From DASQDN01 sp035630195 (GTDB lineage Bacteria > Acidobacteriota > Terriglobia > Bryobacterales > Bryobacteraceae): 8,989 nucleotides of DNA. Made by a program: the position numbers and the translations under genes. The stretch spans positions 1 through 8,989 of the forward strand of contig DASQLD010000049.1 of assembly GCA_035630195.1 (NCBI GenBank), in the 5' to 3' direction. Of this stretch, positions 6,841 through 8,989 are shown one piece after another. The stretch's first letter is position 1. Each line of letters starts with the position of its first letter. Below the pieces are notes generated by a model. That model was not told where the DNA came from and did no database searches. It was given only the letters and a program-made list of their open reading frames with translations.

Positions 6841-8184
6841 ATGGTTTCCGGAAGTTATGATAAATGGCGCCGCGTACCTGCGTTGGTTTGCGCAATACTT
6901 CTCGCACCGGGAAGAGCGCCTCTGGTAGCCCAGGAACCGGCAGCAACGACGCAACAACCTCCTGCCGGGGTCGAGAAAGCCAATCAAGCTAAGCTGAAAT
7001 CTGCAGACCAGTTGGACAGCTTGGTCGCGCCTATCGCACTCTATCCGGATCCGTTACTTGCCCAAGCACTGGCTGCCTCCACGTACCCACTGGAGATCGT
7101 GCAGGCCCATCGGTGGTTGAAGGCGAATGCGAAATTGACCGGCGAGAACCTGACCAAAGCCGCCGCAAAAGAGCCTTGGGATCCCAGCGTCCAGGCGCTA
7201 GTGGCTTTCCCCGACGCCTTGAAGCTATTAGACGAGAACATTCAATGGACCACGGACCTTGGCAACGCGTTCCTTGATCAGCAGACAGACGTTATGGACG
7301 CGGTACAGCGGATGCGGAAGAAGGCCAAAGATGCGGGCCAACTCGAATCCAGTAAGGAGCAGAAGGTCGAGATAAAGACGATCGAAAGCAAAACAATCGT
7401 CGAAATCCGTCCCTCCGACCCACAAGTGATCTATGTGCCTACTTATAACCCTACAGTCGTCTACGGACCGCCGGTCTACGCCTATCCTCCGATCTATTAT
7501 CCGCCTGTTTCCACCGGCGCAATCGTTGCCACGGCGGCTGTCAGCTTCGGTGTAGGAGTCATGATGGGCGCCATGTGGAGCGGCTGCTGTCACGGCGGCT
7601 ACGGATGGGGTTGCGGGTGGGGCGGCAACAACACCGTGATAGTCAACAATAATTTCAATTCGCGCTATGGCTACGCGAACGTGAACCGAAATACGAACAT
7701 CAACGGCGGAGACCGCGTGGGCGCCAGAGGAGGCAACAACAACTGGCAGCACAATCCGGATCACCGGCGGGCTGTGCCGTATTCGGACCGGTCTACGGCG
7801 CAACGCTTTGGAGGCTCAGCCCGGGATGCCTCTGGACGCACTGAGCGTTTCGACGGATCGGGTCAGCCACGTGCTACGCAGGGGGATCGCAATTTCGACC
7901 GTGGGCCGCAGGCCTCAACCAGGGACGGGGCGCAACAATCCGGCCGCCGCGACACTGGAGGCGGTCAGGACCGCATGGGTAATCGAAGCGTCGGAACGGA
8001 CAGCGGAGGACAAAGTGCATTCGGCGGATCCGACTCTCGAGCCCGGAGCGAAGCGGCAAGCAATAGAGGATTCTCAAGTTCGCGTGAAAGCGGCTCTGGG
8101 GGCGCTTCGGGAAGATCTAGCGCCGGAACAGGTTCCGGCCGGTCTGGTGGAGGCCGATCATCTGGCGGGGGGCGGCGCCGGTAG
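6841..8184 (+). CDS. DUF3300 family secreted protein with Gly/Ser/Arg-rich tail
   Basis: The 447-residue product starts with a Sec-type signal peptide (basic residues to about 11, hydrophobic to about 27, probable cleavage after Val-Ala at 30). The DUF3300 domain covers about 56-205, recognisable by LDSLVAPIALYPDPLLAQAL (58-77), EPWDPSVQALVAFP (111-124) and DPQVIYVPTYNP (193-204). A Tyr/Pro-rich stretch (205-222) leads into a glycine-spaced hydrophobic segment (225-246), a Cys/Gly/Trp patch with Cys249, Cys250 and Cys258, an Asn-rich stretch (263-300) and a long, low-complexity, Gly/Ser/Arg-rich tail ending in Arg-Arg-Arg. Family function is unknown; location is probably periplasm or envelope. 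The ATG at 6841 is preferred over GTG at 6799 because GGGAGG lies four bases before it and it gives a clean signal peptide. The DUF2950 gene follows after eight bases, indicating an operon. Confidence 0.9.
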   Translation: MVSGSYDKWRRVPALVCAILLAPGRAPLVAQEPAATTQQPPAGVEKANQAKLKSADQLDSLVAPIALYPDPLLAQALAASTYPLEIVQAHRWLKANAKLTGENLTKAAAKEPWDPSVQALVAFPDALKLLDENIQWTTDLGNAFLDQQTDVMDAVQRMRKKAKDAGQLESSKEQKVEIKTIESKTIVEIRPSDPQVIYVPTYNPTVVYGPPVYAYPPIYYPPVSTGAIVATAAVSFGVGVMMGAMWSGCCHGGYGWGCGWGGNNTVIVNNNFNSRYGYANVNRNTNINGGDRVGARGGNNNWQHNPDHRRAVPYSDRSTAQRFGGSARDASGRTERFDGSGQPRATQGDRNFDRGPQASTRDGAQQSGRRDTGGGQDRMGNRSVGTDSGGQSAFGGSDSRARSEAASNRGFSSSRESGSGGASGRSSAGTGSGRSGGGRSSGGGRRR

Positions 8185-8192
8185 AGGAAAAC

Positions 8193-8989
8193 ATGATAAG
8201 CAAATTAACTCGTATCATTCTTTTCGGTGGAACCCTTTTGGGTGGAACCGCGCTGTTGGTCGCTCAGACCGACGCACGCAAGACCTTCGCCAGTCCGGAA
8301 GAAGCTCGCGACGCCCTGATCGAAGCAGCGGGGAAAGGACTGGACGAGGTACGGGTGATCTTCGGTCCAGGCGCCGCCGAAATCGTTCGAACCGGCGATG
8401 AAGTGGCGGACAAAAACGTTCTGAAGAGGTTCACCCAGTTGGCCGCGGAAAAGACGCAATTGGAAGCCCAAGAGATGAACCCCGACCGTATGACCTTATC
8501 GGTGGGCATCATACAGTGGCCATTCGCCGTCCCTCTAAGGCGGAAGAACGGCCGCTGGTATTGGGACATCGAGGGTGGCAAGGCCGAAATCCGCTGGCGC
8601 ACGATAGGAGGGAATGAGCTCAGCGCCATGGAAGTCTGCCGAGGTTACGTGGAAGCGCAAAAGATCTACTCCGAGACCGACTGGGACGGAAACGGCACAC
8701 TCGAATACGCGAGCAAGATCGTCAGCACCGATGGAAAGAAGGACGGCTTGTACTGGCCCGGTGAGGATAGTCCCGTTGCCGCGGGATTTGCGAAGGCGGT
8801 CGCAGAAGGATACCCACAGCCCGCCGGGACACCCAAGCCCTATCACGGATACTTCTACCGGGTACTCTTCGGACAGGGACCCCATGCCGCGGGTGGCGCG
8901 CAGGACTACCTCGTTAAGAAGCTGATGATCGGCGGCTTCGCCCTTGTTGCGTGGCCGGCCGAGTACGGCGTTTCTGGAATCATGACGTT
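8193..8989 (+). CDS. DUF2950 family secreted protein (3' end outside window)
   Basis: The frame runs open from ATG at 8193 to the right edge, giving 265 residues; my recollection of the family is that only about 20-30 residues are missing. A signal peptide (hydrophobic 8-23, probable cleavage after Val-Ala at 24, before Gln-Thr) is followed by the DUF2950 domain. Typical blocks are FASPEEARDALIEAA (32-46), KNGRWYWDI (118-126), DWDGNGTLEYA (163-173), DGLYWP (184-189), PYHGYFYRVL (216-225) and IGGFALVAWPAEYGVSGIM (246-264). The Asp-rich DWDGNG segment looks like a calcium-binding loop but this is untested. AGAGGA overlapping the DUF3300 stop codon is the ribosome-binding site, so translation is probably coupled to that gene. 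Role is unknown; pairing with DUF3300 suggests both act in the envelope on a shared task. Confidence 0.9.
   Translation, partial: MISKLTRIILFGGTLLGGTALLVAQTDARKTFASPEEARDALIEAAGKGLDEVRVIFGPGAAEIVRTGDEVADKNVLKRFTQLAAEKTQLEAQEMNPDRMTLSVGIIQWPFAVPLRRKNGRWYWDIEGGKAEIRWRTIGGNELSAMEVCRGYVEAQKIYSETDWDGNGTLEYASKIVSTDGKKDGLYWPGEDSPVAAGFAKAVAEGYPQPAGTPKPYHGYFYRVLFGQGPHAAGGAQDYLVKKLMIGGFALVAWPAEYGVSGIMT

Noticed and set aside
8226..8249. Direct repeat of GGTGGAACC, 15 bases apart
   Set aside because: It is in frame and encodes Gly-Gly-Thr twice in the hydrophobic core of the DUF2950 signal peptide; best explained by a small local duplication or signal peptide composition.
7808..8401. Open frame of 197 codons on the + strand across the DUF3300/DUF2950 junction
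   Set aside because: It overlaps the tail of DUF3300 and the signal peptide of DUF2950 in a third frame; the low-complexity GC-rich tail keeps other frames free of stops. No domain or ribosome-binding site.

Overview
The window is a stretch of bacterial chromosome, moderately GC-rich, carrying seven protein genes. I see no RNA genes, CRISPR array, insertion sequence or integration site. The best guess for the host is a soil or sediment Acidobacteriota (Solibacter/Bryobacter-like). This rests on an adjacent DUF3300-DUF2950 secreted pair with a Gly/Ser/Arg-rich tail, a TPR/heptosyltransferase-like protein, and a full-length pyruvate formate-lyase. It is inferred from gene content and not proven.

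Layout. On the + strand, positions 3-911 hold the C-terminal part of a TPR/glycosyltransferase-9-like protein cut by the window edge. A short DUF1003 membrane protein follows (974-1483). A convergent gap of 95 bases then leads to three minus-strand genes, read from right to left: an iron-sulfur L-serine dehydratase (6469-4862), pyruvate formate-lyase pflB (4690-2426) and its activating enzyme pflA (2424-1579). A divergent intergenic region of 371 bases (6470-6840) separates these from a + strand pair of secreted proteins of unknown function, DUF3300 (6841-8184) and DUF2950 (8193 to the right edge, 3' end cut off).

How the genes fit together. The three minus-strand genes read as a short catabolic route: serine to pyruvate plus ammonia, then pyruvate plus CoA to acetyl-CoA plus formate, with PflA installing the glycyl radical in PflB. 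pflB and pflA are separated by one base and are surely co-transcribed. A 171-base gap before pflB carries a GC-rich stem-loop and an FNR-like palindrome, so pflBA may have its own oxygen-responsive promoter.

The most unusual feature is in the serine dehydratase. Ahead of an otherwise canonical enzyme, with all cluster cysteines including a C-terminal one, sits an 83-residue extension with a twin-arginine motif and a lipobox (Arg-Arg at 29-30, VITGC at 44-48). This predicts a Tat-exported, possibly lipid-anchored version of an enzyme that is normally cytoplasmic. A well-spaced internal ribosome-binding-like sequence precedes Met84, exactly where ordinary family members begin, so one gene might give both an exported and a cytoplasmic form.
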